Assembly: GCA_963700105.1 (NCBI GenBank)
Contig: CAVOWL010000006.1
Coordinates: 310,001-374,000 of the forward strand
Origin: CAVUWL01 sp963700105
Lineage (GTDB): Bacteria > Actinomycetota > Thermoleophilia > Solirubrobacterales > 70-9
Reading direction: 5' to 3'
Length of the DNA: 64,000 bases
The notes below the pieces were generated by a model. The model made no database searches and had not been told where the DNA came from. It saw only the letters and a list, made by a program, of their open reading frames with translations. This document shows, one piece after another, positions 16,144 to 27,266 of this stretch. Position numbers and translations under genes: made by a program. Each line of letters opens with the position of its first letter. Position 1 is the first letter of the stretch.

Positions 16144-17769
16144 TCAGTCGGCGCCGATCAGGACGCCTGGGTTGAGGACCCCGGCCGGATCGAGCTCGCC
16201 CTTCGCCGCCCGCAGAGCGGCGGCAAAAGCCGGCGGTCGCTGCTGCTCATACCACGGTCGGTGATCCCGCCCGACGCCATGGTGGTGGGTAATCGTCCCG
16301 CCGCCCTCGATCACGGCCTCGGAGGCGGCGGCCTTGATCTCATCCCACTGCTCGACCTCACCGCCGCGAATCGCCGGTGCGATCACGGTGAAATAGAGCG
16401 CTGGACCGTCGGGGTAGACGTGGGTGAAGCGACAGCTGACCCGGGCCGCGTCCCGACCTCGGGCCGGCGCGTTGCAGACCTCCCCCACCCGAGCCCGGAC
16501 GGCGTCGAGCGTGGCGCTGTGAAACTCCTCAAATCGCTCCCAGACGATCGCCGTCTCAAAGGTCTCAGAGAGGACACCGCAGGCGACGAAGGTGTCGCGC
16601 AGGTAGGGGGCAAACAAAAAAGCATTGCGCCAGCTTTCGACCGCATCCTCTCCCCGCTCGCCCGAGCGCGAATCATCGCGAAACACGCCGCCGTGCTGGC
16701 GGGCAATTTCAAGGGCCAGCTCCAGCGGCCGCTCGACCGGGTACCCCGCCGACTCAAAGCCGAGCAAGAGCAGGCTTGCCTGACCCGAGCCGGCGCCGGT
16801 CGTGGCGGCCTCCAGGGGATCGAGCAGACGGCAGTTCGCCGGATAAAGCCGCGCCTGGGAAATCTCGCGGACCGCCCTCGCCCCCGCTGTGAAATTGTCG
16901 AATTCGACCCCGCAAGAAGCCTTGAACTGAGGCCTGGGTCGGACCCGAACCCAAGCCTCAGCGATCACCCCGAGAATGCCCTCCGATCCGAGCAGCAGCC
17001 GATCCGGAGACGGCCCCGCTCCAGAGCCCGGCAGCCTGCGACTCTCCCAGACGCCGCGCGGCGTGATCGCGCGGACCGACTCGACCAGATCATCGATGTG
17101 GGTCTCAAGCGTCGCGAAGTGCCCCCCGGCCCGAGTCGCAATCCAGCCGCCAAGAGTCGAGAACTCAAACGATTGCGGGAAGTGGCGCAGGGTCAGGCCG
17201 TGCTCGCGCAGCTGCTCCTCCAGCCGCGGTCCGGTGGCGCCGGCCTGGATTCGCGCTGCCAGCGAGCAGGCATCGACTTCAAGCACCCGGTCCAGACCGC
17301 GCAGATCGATGCAGACAACCGGGCGATCGCCGACCGCCGCCTCGATCCCCCCAACCACGCTGGTTCCGCCCCCAAACGGAACGACCGCGGCTCCCTCTGC
17401 CTCTGACCACTCCAGCACCAGCTCGATCTCTGACTCATCCCTGGGAAAGGCAACCAGGTCGGGGGGGTTTGCAAACTCCCCGCGAAACCCCCGCACCACA
17501 TCGCGGTAGGCCTTGCCCATCGAGTGAGATGCCCGCTGGTAGAGCTGGTCGCTGAACAGGTTGGAAAGCGAGCTTGGCGTTCGCAGGCGGGCGCGGCGGA
17601 GCTCGACCTCCTGCAACCGCCGCGGCTCCTGCGGCTCATCCCCGAAGCCCAGATGCTCCCTGATCCCCACCGCGGCTGCCCGCAGCTGCGCCGCGGAGGG
17701 GACCTGGTCCTCATAGCCCCAGCCCCAGTGCTTTAGCCGGCGCTCGGTCCCGATCGCCTCGCCGGACAC
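16144..17769 (-). CDS. FAD-binding oxidase of the alkyldihydroxyacetonephosphate synthase (AGPS) group
   Basis: 541 residues, GTG start. The N terminus LKHWGWGYEDQ is the usual start of AGPS homologues. FAD-binding PCMH domain about 105-285 with PFGGGTSVVGG and FEFSTLGGWIATRAGGH; the C-terminal cap carries ITHHHGVGRDHRPW, the His-rich motif of AGPS, and ends in LDPAGVLNPGVLI. In ether-lipid synthesis AGPS swaps the acyl chain of acyl-DHAP for a fatty alcohol. Mycobacterial homologues (AgpS) are of uncertain role, so the substrate is not proven. Only 40 bp separates it from an upstream gene with a fatty-acyl-reductase-like domain, which could supply the alcohol. Confidence 0.88.
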   Translation of the reverse strand: MSGEAIGTERRLKHWGWGYEDQVPSAAQLRAAAVGIREHLGFGDEPQEPRRLQEVELRRARLRTPSSLSNLFSDQLYQRASHSMGKAYRDVVRGFRGEFANPPDLVAFPRDESEIELVLEWSEAEGAAVVPFGGGTSVVGGIEAAVGDRPVVCIDLRGLDRVLEVDACSLAARIQAGATGPRLEEQLREHGLTLRHFPQSFEFSTLGGWIATRAGGHFATLETHIDDLVESVRAITPRGVWESRRLPGSGAGPSPDRLLLGSEGILGVIAEAWVRVRPRPQFKASCGVEFDNFTAGARAVREISQARLYPANCRLLDPLEAATTGAGSGQASLLLLGFESAGYPVERPLELALEIARQHGGVFRDDSRSGERGEDAVESWRNAFLFAPYLRDTFVACGVLSETFETAIVWERFEEFHSATLDAVRARVGEVCNAPARGRDAARVSCRFTHVYPDGPALYFTVIAPAIRGGEVEQWDEIKAAASEAVIEGGGTITHHHGVGRDHRPWYEQQRPPAFAAALRAAKGELDPAGVLNPGVLIGAD

Positions 17770-17809
17770 TAGGCCAACCTCGGCGGCCGGGGAGAACGGC
17801 GCGCTGGCG

Positions 17810-19816
17810 CTACCAGTGGACGCCTTTCATCAGATGAGCGAAGGCGACGGCCTCGGTCGAGGGCGCTTTATCCGGCGCCTCATCGGCTTTGCCCTTGGCC
17901 GCCTGGGACTCGGGGAAGAGCTTGTAGGCGGTATTTAGGATCGTGTCGCTTGCCTTGGGTGCAACCGCGTAGAGCAGCTCGCCGAAGTTCCCAAGCCGCG
18001 TCGCGACCTTCTTCGGCTTGGCGATCATCGCCGTCGCGATCATCTCGGCCGCCTCCTCGGGCGTGATCGCGGGAAACATGTCATACATCCTGGTCGGGGC
18101 GATCATCGGGGTTCGCACCAGCGGCATGTGGATCGTCGTGATGTGAACGCCGTCGTCAATTACCTCCGAGGCGATCACGCGGCTGAAGGCATCAAGCGCG
18201 GCCTTGGAGGCGACGTAGGCGGAGAAGCGCGGTGGGTTGGTCTGGGTGCCGATCGAGCTGACGTTGATGATGTGGCCCGAGCGGTTGGAGCGCATCGACG
18301 GCAAGAGAGCCAGGATCAGCCGCACCGCGCCGAGGTAGTTGAGCTGGATCGTGCGCTCGTAATCGTGGAAGCGATCGTAGGAAAGGGCAACCGAGCGGCG
18401 GATCGAGCGGCCCGCGTTGTTGACGAGGACGTCGACCTGACCGTGATAGGCGAGCACCTCCTCGGCCATCCGCTCGACGTCGCCGATATCAGCCAGATCG
18501 CAGCGATGGATGTGGGCGGTACCTCCGGCCGCCTCAATCTCTGCTTTGGTTTCCTCTAGCTTCTCGACCGTGCGGGCAACTAGCAGCACTGTCGCACCGG
18601 CGTCGGCGACCTTGACCGCGCTCGCTTTGCCGATCCCGGAGGAGGCGCCGGTGATCAGCACCACCTTGCCCCGGACCGCCCCCGACAGAGAGCGGTCCTT
18701 GAAAAGATCGGGGTCGAGGTTTCGCTCCCAATAGTCCCAAAGGCGCGCCGCATACGTCTCAAGCGCTGGCACCTCGATCCCCGACCCGGCAAGCGCGGCC
18801 TGGGCATTTGAGCAATCAAAGGTGGTCGGGTAGGTGACGTAGCGGAGGATCTCCGGGGGAATGCCGAAGTCCTTCAGCACCAGCTCCGCCGCCCGCTTCG
18901 CGGGCGGAAACAGCTTCAGGCCGGTGGAGATCAGGGTGCTCGCCGGGTCGACCAGATCGGAGTCAAGGCGCAGCCCCATCTGCGGCGCATCCGCCGCCTT
19001 GGCGAAGAGATTGATCGCCTCTCCCGCCGTCTTCGGGCGCGGATCGGTGAGGTGAAAGGCCTGCCCGTCAAGCCCAGGCTTGTGGGCGATGTGATCGATC
19101 GCGGCGGCGACGAAATCGACCGGGACGATGTTGATCTCGCCCCCCTCGACGCCGATCGTGGGCAACCAGGTCGGCAGCACCCGGCGCGCCCGCTGCAAAG
19201 ACTTAAAGAAGTAGTAGGGGCCGTCGATCTTGTCGATCGCACCGCTGCGGGAGTCACCGACGACGATCCCGGGTCGATACACCCGCCAGGGTCGCCCGCA
19301 CTCCTCGCGCACAACCCGCTCGGACTCGTGCTTGGTCCGAAAGTAGGGGCTGGCATCGAGCTTTTCGGCCTGATCGAACATCTCCTCACGCCATTGACCC
19401 CGGTAAAGGCCGGCGACCGCGATCGAGCTGATCTGTTGGAAGCAGCCCGCCTCGATCGCCGCTGCGAGCTCAACCGCGTGCCTGGTGCCTTCGACGTTGG
19501 CTATCTCCTGACTCTCGGCGTCAGCGGTCAGGTCATAGATCGCGGCCAGGTGGAAAAAATGATCAACCTCACCGCGCATCGTGACCAGGTCCTCCTCAGA
19601 GACGCCCAACCCGGGCTGGGAGAGATCGCCGGCGACCGGCACGATTCGCGCCCCGTCGGCGCCCCAGCCGGTGCGCAGCTCCTCGAGGCGACCGCGCGAG
19701 CCAGCCCGAACCAGGGCATATATCGTCCCCTCGCGATGAAGCAGGCGCTCGACCAGGTTGCGACCGATAAAGCCCGTGGCGCCGGTTAAGAAGTAATTCA
19801 CCTCTGTTTCATACAC
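17810..19816 (-). CDS. Two-domain SDR: fatty acyl-CoA reductase-like domain fused to classical SDR (AcrA1/Acr-type)
   Basis: 668 residues, GTG start at 19816 (a second GTG at 19801 fits the first strand just as well). Domain 1 (1-360) is an extended SDR: GATGFIGRNLVERLL at 12-26, active-site Tyr158/Lys162 (SPYFRTKHE), similar to fatty acyl-CoA/thioester reductases. Domain 2 (about 380-640) is a classical SDR: TGASSGIG (389-396), NNAG, Ser about 521, Tyr534/Lys538 (YVASK). The same double architecture is known in mycobacterial AcrA1 and Acinetobacter-type acyl-CoA reductases linked to wax esters. Probably makes fatty aldehydes or alcohols from acyl-CoA with NADPH. Same operon as the AGPS-like gene; divergent from the 2-oxoglutarate dehydrogenase gene with only 11 bp between starts. 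Confidence 0.87.
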   Translation of the reverse strand: MYETEVNYFLTGATGFIGRNLVERLLHREGTIYALVRAGSRGRLEELRTGWGADGARIVPVAGDLSQPGLGVSEEDLVTMRGEVDHFFHLAAIYDLTADAESQEIANVEGTRHAVELAAAIEAGCFQQISSIAVAGLYRGQWREEMFDQAEKLDASPYFRTKHESERVVREECGRPWRVYRPGIVVGDSRSGAIDKIDGPYYFFKSLQRARRVLPTWLPTIGVEGGEINIVPVDFVAAAIDHIAHKPGLDGQAFHLTDPRPKTAGEAINLFAKAADAPQMGLRLDSDLVDPASTLISTGLKLFPPAKRAAELVLKDFGIPPEILRYVTYPTTFDCSNAQAALAGSGIEVPALETYAARLWDYWERNLDPDLFKDRSLSGAVRGKVVLITGASSGIGKASAVKVADAGATVLLVARTVEKLEETKAEIEAAGGTAHIHRCDLADIGDVERMAEEVLAYHGQVDVLVNNAGRSIRRSVALSYDRFHDYERTIQLNYLGAVRLILALLPSMRSNRSGHIINVSSIGTQTNPPRFSAYVASKAALDAFSRVIASEVIDDGVHITTIHMPLVRTPMIAPTRMYDMFPAITPEEAAEMIATAMIAKPKKVATRLGNFGELLYAVAPKASDTILNTAYKLFPESQAAKGKADEAPDKAPSTEAVAFAHLMKGVHW

Positions 19817-19817
19817 T
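19812..19817 (+). promoter_or_regulatory. Possible -10 box for a leaderless odhA transcript
   Basis: TACACT ends 10 bases before the ATG at 19828. No Shine-Dalgarno is visible before that ATG. With normal -10 to start spacing the RNA would begin within about 4 bases of the ATG. No clear -35. It lies inside the 5' end of the divergent gene. Confidence 0.35.
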
Positions 19818-19827
19818 CAAAGCAGCG

Positions 19828-22800
19828 ATGGCGCAAACGGCGACCCTACAGATCGAGATGCCCGAGATGGGCGAGTCGGTTACCGAGGGGATCGTGCTTG
19901 AGTGGCACGTTGCCGAGGGAGACTTTGTAAACGAGGGCGACACCGTCGTTGAGATCTCAACCGACAAGGTCGACGCTGAGGTGCCCGCTCCGAGCTCGGG
20001 AACGATCACGAAACTGATCGCGCAGGTCGATGAAGAGGTCCCGGTCGGGGCCCCGCTCGCCGAGATGGTTCCGGGCGAGGGGGAGGACTCCGCGGCGACC
20101 CCCAACGGCGCCGCCGGCGCCGAGGTAGCCGATGATTCGCCGCCTGCCACGGGCAGCGCCGAGCAGCCCGCCGCCGAGGCCGAGCAAGCAAACGGAGCCG
20201 CCGATGGGGTGCGCGCGACTCCGCTGGCGCGACGGGCGGCCGCCGCCTCGGGTGTTGAGCTGGCGGCGCTCAGCGGCTCGGGTCCTGGCGCCAAGGTGAC
20301 CAAGGCCGACGTGTTCGCGGCCGCCAACGGCGGCGCCGGCAGCGCCGCCGCGACCCCGGCGCAGGCAAAGCCGCTGCGCGGACCCGCGGCGATCCTGGCC
20401 CAGGCGATGGATGAGAGTCGCGCCGTACCCACCGCGACCTCGTTTCGCACGATCGCCGTCGACACCTTGGATGCGAAGCGAAAGGCGCTCAACGCGGTGC
20501 TCAAAGAGCGCGGCGTCAAGGTTTCCTTCACCCACCTCATCGCCTGGGCAATCGTCCAGGCGACCAGGCAGTGGCCGGTGATGACGCGCAGCTTTGAGGA
20601 GCGCGACGGCAAACCCTTCGCGCTGGAAGGCGCCTCGCTCAACCTCGGCATCGCCGTCGACGTCGAGCGAAAAGACGGCTCCCACAGCCTCATGGTCCCG
20701 GCGATCAAGGCGGCGGACGGCCTCGATTTCGCCGGCTTTCACTCGCGCTATGAGGAGCTGATCACCAAGACCCGCGAGAGCAAGCTAAGCCCCGATGACT
20801 TTCAGGGCACCAATATCTCGCTGACCAACCCCGGTGGGATCGGCACGCTCGCCTCCGTCCCAAGGCTGATGAGCGGGCAGAGCGCGATCATCGCCACCGG
20901 CTCGATCGCCTACCCACCCGAGTGGTCCCACGCCGCGCCCGAGCGGATCCGCCAGCTCGGCGTCTCCAAGGTGATGACGCTGACCTCGACCTATGACCAC
21001 CGCGTGATCCAGGGGGCCGAGTCGGGGGCTTTCCTGCGCCGGGTCGAGCAGTTGCTGCAGGGCGAGGACGACTTCTATGAGACGCTCGCCGGCGAGCTCG
21101 GCGTCGACCCGGCGGCGCTCGGCGCCGCTCATCCTGCCTCGGCCTCGGCCCCACCGCTGAGCGGCGCTCCGCCACAGGGCGGCGCTGCGCGCGAGGTCGA
21201 CCCCGAACTGCTGCAGGCGGTCGAGGCGGCAACCTCGCTGCTTAAGAACTACCGCACCCACGGTCACCTCGCCGCCCGCCTCGATCCGCTCGGCTCCGGG
21301 CCCAAGGGCGACCCCACGATCCAGCCCGAGAGCCTCAACCTCACCCCCGAGCTGATGGCCCGCATCCCCGCGGCGATCCTGCACATCGGCGTCCCCGGCG
21401 AAAACCTGCTCGAAGCCCTACCCCGCATGCGCGAGGCCTACTGCGGCACGATGGCCTACCAGTTCGAGCACCTCTCCTCCCATCAACAGCGGATCTGGCT
21501 GCGGGAGATGATCGAGACCGGCGCCCATCGACGGGCGCTCAACAAGGAGGAGAAGCGACGCCTGCTCGGTCGCCTGATCGACGTCTTTGGCTTCGAGCGC
21601 TTCCTCGAGAAGGCCTATCTGGGCCAGAAGATGTTCTCGATCGAGGGACTCGATGCGGTCGTGCCAATGCTCGATGAGCTGGTCACCCTCGCCCACCGCG
21701 GCGGCGCCAAGGAGGTCGTCTTCGGGATGGCCCACCGGGGCCGGCTCAGTGTGCTTGCCCACAATCTCGGCCGACCGGTCGATTCGATCCTGGCCGAGTT
21801 CGAGGGAGACAAGCGCATCGATGCGGTCAAAGCGGTTGCCGCGATCCCCCACGGTGGCACCGGTGACGTCAAGTACCACTACGGCCACCGCGGCGTGTAT
21901 GAGAGCAGCGCTGGCGAGAAGATCTCGGTCCGCCTCTACCCCAACCCCAGCCATCTGGAGTTCGTCGACCCCGTCGTTACCGGCGGCGCTCGCTTCTTGC
22001 AGTCGGTCCTCGACGGCCCCAAGCTGAGCCACGACCCCAAGCGAGCGGTTGGCGTCCTGCTCCACGGCGACGCCTCCTTTCCCGCCCAGGGCGTGGTCGC
22101 AGAGACGCTCAACCTGCAGGCGCTGAAGGGCTACAGCACCGGCGGCACCGTCCACATCATCCAAAACAACCAGGTCGGCTTCACCACCGACCCCGAGGAC
22201 GCCCGCTCGACCCCCTATGCGGCCGACATGGCGAAGGGCTTTAACGTTCCGATCGTCCACGTCAATGCCGATGACGTCGAGGCCTGCGCCTCGGCGATCC
22301 GCCTGGCGATGGCCTACCGCGAGCGCTGGGGTCGCGACGTCGTCATCGACCTGATCGGCTACCGCCGCTTCGGCCACAACGAGACCGACGAGCCCGCCTA
22401 CACCCAGCCGCTGATGGCGGCCAAGATCAAGGCGCACCCACCGGTCTCAGAGATCTATGCCGAGCAGCTGATCGCCGAGGGGGTGATCAGCTCCGAGCAG
22501 GTCGAGGCAGCGACCGAGCAGCGCCGCACCGAGATGTCGGCTGCGCTCGGTGACCTCCGCGAGAAGATGGAGTCGGGGGCCTATGAGGATCCCACCGTCG
22601 GCGCCACCGGCACCGGAGACCTCGACCGAAGCGCCAGCCCCCCGGTTGATACCGCCGTCGCCGCGCCGAAGCTGCGTGCCCTAAATGAGGCCCTGCTCAA
22701 GGTTCCCGAGAGCTTCACGATCCACCGCAAGCTGCGCCGACCGTTGAGCAAGCGCCTTGATGCAATCGAGGCGGGGGGGATCGACTTCGGCCACGCCGAG

Positions 22801-23817
22801 GCGCTGGCCTTTGCCTCGCTGCTGAGCGAGGGCGTCCACACCCGCCTCACCGGACAAGACACCGAGCGGGGCACCTTCTCCCACCGCCACCTCGTCCTGC
22901 ACGACGAGAACACCGGCCTGGAGTACTGCCCGATGCAAAACCTCCCAGAGGCCACCGCCCCCTTCGAGCTCTTCAACAGCCCCCTCTCGGAGATCGCCTG
23001 CCTTGGCTTTGAGTACGGCTACTCGGCGGCAACCCCCAGCGCGCTGGTCCTCTGGGAGGCCCAGTTCGGGGATTTCGGCAACGCCGCGCAGGTGATCATC
23101 GATAGTTTCATCGTCTCCGGTGAGGCCAAGTGGGGGCAGACCAGCCGACTCACCCTGCTGCTTCCACATGGATATGAGGGATCAGGACCCGAGCACTCCA
23201 GCGCCCGGATCGAGCGCTTCCTGGCACTGGGTGCCGAGGGCAACATTCGAATCGCCAATCCGACCACCGCCGCCCAGTACTTTCACCTGCTTCGCCGCCA
23301 GGCGCTGATCCGAAAGCCCCGGCCGCTGATCGTCTTTACCCCGAAGGGGCTGCTGCGCCTGGCGAGCGCCAGCGCCAGCCTCGACGAACTCACCGATGGA
23401 GCCTTTCAGCTGATCCTCGATGATCCCAAAGCCCAGGGCCGTCGCGAGCAGATCAAGCGCCTCGTCCTTTGCACCGGCAAGGTCTACTTCGACATCGATT
23501 CCAATGAGCGGCGCGAGCGCGCCGATTCCGTCGCGATCGCCCGAGTGGAGATGCTCTATCCCTTCGCCGAGCAGCAGCTGCTCGATCTGATCGCCTCCTA
23601 TCCCAATCTGCGCGAGATCGCCTGGGTGCAGGAGGAGCCGCGCAACATGGGGGCCTGGAAGGTGATGTCGCGGCGGATGCCTCAACTGCTGCCCGAGGGG
23701 GTCGAGCTGAGCTACATCGGTCGCCCCGGCCGAGCCAGCCCCGGCGAGGGCTACTCGGCGGCCCACGCCCGCGAGCAGGAGCGGATCGTCTTGACCGCGC
23801 TGACGGCGGAGCTCTGA
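19828..23817 (+). CDS. 2-oxoglutarate dehydrogenase, E2-E1 fusion with its own lipoyl and E3-binding domains
   Basis: 1329 residues, ATG start. Domains in order: lipoyl domain 5-80 with the lipoylated Lys47 in STDKVDA; Ala/Glu/Pro linker; E3/E1-binding domain 128-163 (RATPLARRAAAASGVEL); second linker; E2 succinyltransferase 183-412 with TSTYDHRVIQGAES (His391; the Gln after VI is usual in this actinobacterial family); then the complete E1o, about 458-1329, with KNYRTHGHLAARLDPLG, MAHRGRLSVL, thiamine-binding GDASFPAQGVVAE...NNQ and GHNETDEP. Converts 2-oxoglutarate to succinyl-CoA with a separate E3. The corynebacterial and mycobacterial fusions (OdhA/Kgd) lack the lipoyl and E3-binding domains, so this form is fuller. 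Overlaps the next gene by one base. Confidence 0.95.
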   Translation: MAQTATLQIEMPEMGESVTEGIVLEWHVAEGDFVNEGDTVVEISTDKVDAEVPAPSSGTITKLIAQVDEEVPVGAPLAEMVPGEGEDSAATPNGAAGAEVADDSPPATGSAEQPAAEAEQANGAADGVRATPLARRAAAASGVELAALSGSGPGAKVTKADVFAAANGGAGSAAATPAQAKPLRGPAAILAQAMDESRAVPTATSFRTIAVDTLDAKRKALNAVLKERGVKVSFTHLIAWAIVQATRQWPVMTRSFEERDGKPFALEGASLNLGIAVDVERKDGSHSLMVPAIKAADGLDFAGFHSRYEELITKTRESKLSPDDFQGTNISLTNPGGIGTLASVPRLMSGQSAIIATGSIAYPPEWSHAAPERIRQLGVSKVMTLTSTYDHRVIQGAESGAFLRRVEQLLQGEDDFYETLAGELGVDPAALGAAHPASASAPPLSGAPPQGGAAREVDPELLQAVEAATSLLKNYRTHGHLAARLDPLGSGPKGDPTIQPESLNLTPELMARIPAAILHIGVPGENLLEALPRMREAYCGTMAYQFEHLSSHQQRIWLREMIETGAHRRALNKEEKRRLLGRLIDVFGFERFLEKAYLGQKMFSIEGLDAVVPMLDELVTLAHRGGAKEVVFGMAHRGRLSVLAHNLGRPVDSILAEFEGDKRIDAVKAVAAIPHGGTGDVKYHYGHRGVYESSAGEKISVRLYPNPSHLEFVDPVVTGGARFLQSVLDGPKLSHDPKRAVGVLLHGDASFPAQGVVAETLNLQALKGYSTGGTVHIIQNNQVGFTTDPEDARSTPYAADMAKGFNVPIVHVNADDVEACASAIRLAMAYRERWGRDVVIDLIGYRRFGHNETDEPAYTQPLMAAKIKAHPPVSEIYAEQLIAEGVISSEQVEAATEQRRTEMSAALGDLREKMESGAYEDPTVGATGTGDLDRSASPPVDTAVAAPKLRALNEALLKVPESFTIHRKLRRPLSKRLDAIEAGGIDFGHAEALAFASLLSEGVHTRLTGQDTERGTFSHRHLVLHDENTGLEYCPMQNLPEATAPFELFNSPLSEIACLGFEYGYSAATPSALVLWEAQFGDFGNAAQVIIDSFIVSGEAKWGQTSRLTLLLPHGYEGSGPEHSSARIERFLALGAEGNIRIANPTTAAQYFHLLRRQALIRKPRPLIVFTPKGLLRLASASASLDELTDGAFQLILDDPKAQGRREQIKRLVLCTGKVYFDIDSNERRERADSVAIARVEMLYPFAEQQLLDLIASYPNLREIAWVQEEPRNMGAWKVMSRRMPQLLPEGVELSYIGRPGRASPGEGYSAAHAREQERIVLTALTAEL

Positions 23818-24149
23818 TGCAAAAGCCCGTCCCCGGGGCGCTTTTCGTCTGGGTCAAGCGCCTCTCCTGGTTCGAGCTGACGATCTTCACGGCGCTGATC
23901 GTCTTCTGGCTGCTGCCCGGATACGAAACCGAGACGATGATCTTTGGCTGGGCTCACGGGATCGGATTCGTCGGGCTGTGCATCGTGATCTGGATCGCGG
24001 CGGTCCGCCGTGAGGCTCCCTACACACTGCTCGCAGCCACCCTGACCCCGGTTGGTCCGCTCGGCAGCGTGATCGGAATCGAGCTGATCGAACGCAAGGG
24101 ATGGGGCATCGCACAAGCGCCGCGGAGCACCGCGGATAACCCGCAATAA
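23817..24149 (+). CDS. Small integral membrane protein (DUF3817-like)
   Basis: 110 residues, ATG overlapping the stop of the dehydrogenase (TGATG). Three probable membrane segments: about 17-35 (FELTIFTALIVFWLLPG), 43-62 (GWAHGIGFVGLCIVIWIAA) and 69-90 (TLLAATLTPVGPLGSVIGIE). The conserved 'HG..f...' in TM2 followed by a Pro-containing TM3 fits the DUF3817 pattern of actinobacterial small membrane proteins. Function unknown. Co-expression with a TCA enzyme is implied by the overlap. Confidence 0.7.
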   Translation: MQKPVPGALFVWVKRLSWFELTIFTALIVFWLLPGYETETMIFGWAHGIGFVGLCIVIWIAAVRREAPYTLLAATLTPVGPLGSVIGIELIERKGWGIAQAPRSTADNPQ

Positions 24150-24162
24150 CCGTCGGTCGGCC

Positions 24163-24191
24163 TTGACCTCGGCGCCCTAACCCTGTATAGC
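24163..24191 (+). promoter_or_regulatory. Orphan promoter-like sequence between convergent genes
   Basis: TTGACC (24163-24168), a 17-base spacer, then TATAGC (24186-24191), a 5/6 and 4/6 match to the housekeeping consensus with ideal spacing. It points into the gap between two genes that both end there, so it cannot serve an annotated coding region. Expected RNA start about 24198. Confidence 0.4.
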
Positions 24192-24197
24192 TAGTTG

Positions 24198-24325
24198 AGA
24201 CTGTTCCTCTGGACAGTCCCGTCCGGGGGAACGGCTGCGTCGGCATCCCTCCCTGGCTACCGACGCGCTGGTGCGGTGCGGGTCGCGCGGACCCCCCTGC
24301 CTCCCGCGGCCCCGCCGCACCTCCA
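24198..24325 (+). ncRNA. Candidate structured small RNA
   Basis: Starting at the predicted RNA start are successive hairpins: GACTGT/ACAGTC (24199-24218), CCGT/ACGG (about 24219-24234), GCGTCGG/CCGACGC (24237-24266, 16-base loop), and a long arm 24271-24320 whose inner stem CGCGG/CCGCG (24286-24308) closes a loop containing six C in a row (24292-24297). C-rich loops recall the actinobacterial 6C RNA, but here only one loop has six C, so it is not a confident match. Length would be at least ~125 bases. Existence depends on the orphan promoter being active. The alternative is a bidirectional terminator region for the two converging genes. Confidence 0.35.
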
Positions 24326-24372
24326 CGTTCGCTCAGGACGATGCGAAAGCGAGCCGGCTGCGAGGCCGCGGG

Positions 24373-27168
<2,796 letters not shown>

Positions 27169-27266
27169 CGTCCAATCCTACGTAGCTGCCCGAATCCCCA
27201 CAGCCACCACCAGCGGCGATCCGCCGCGCCGTGCCCCGGGGCTGAGCTCGCCCGTCATCGGCGCCC

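Noticed and set aside
16261..17406. Open frame opposite the AGPS-like gene
   Set aside because: Shadow frame; basic, repetitive translation with no recognised fold.
20998..21018. Gln instead of Asp after His in the E2 motif DHRVIQG
   Set aside because: At first a missing catalytic residue, but it is the usual form in actinobacterial E2-E1 fusions, so not a defect.
21418..22437. Open frame of over 300 codons opposite the E1 part of the dehydrogenase
   Set aside because: Shadow frame; the sense strand encodes intact E1 motifs.
24199..24320. Confident call as 6C RNA, SRP RNA, RNase P RNA or tmRNA
   Set aside because: Signature sequences of SRP, RNase P and tmRNA are absent and only one loop has six consecutive C, so the region is left as an unnamed candidate.
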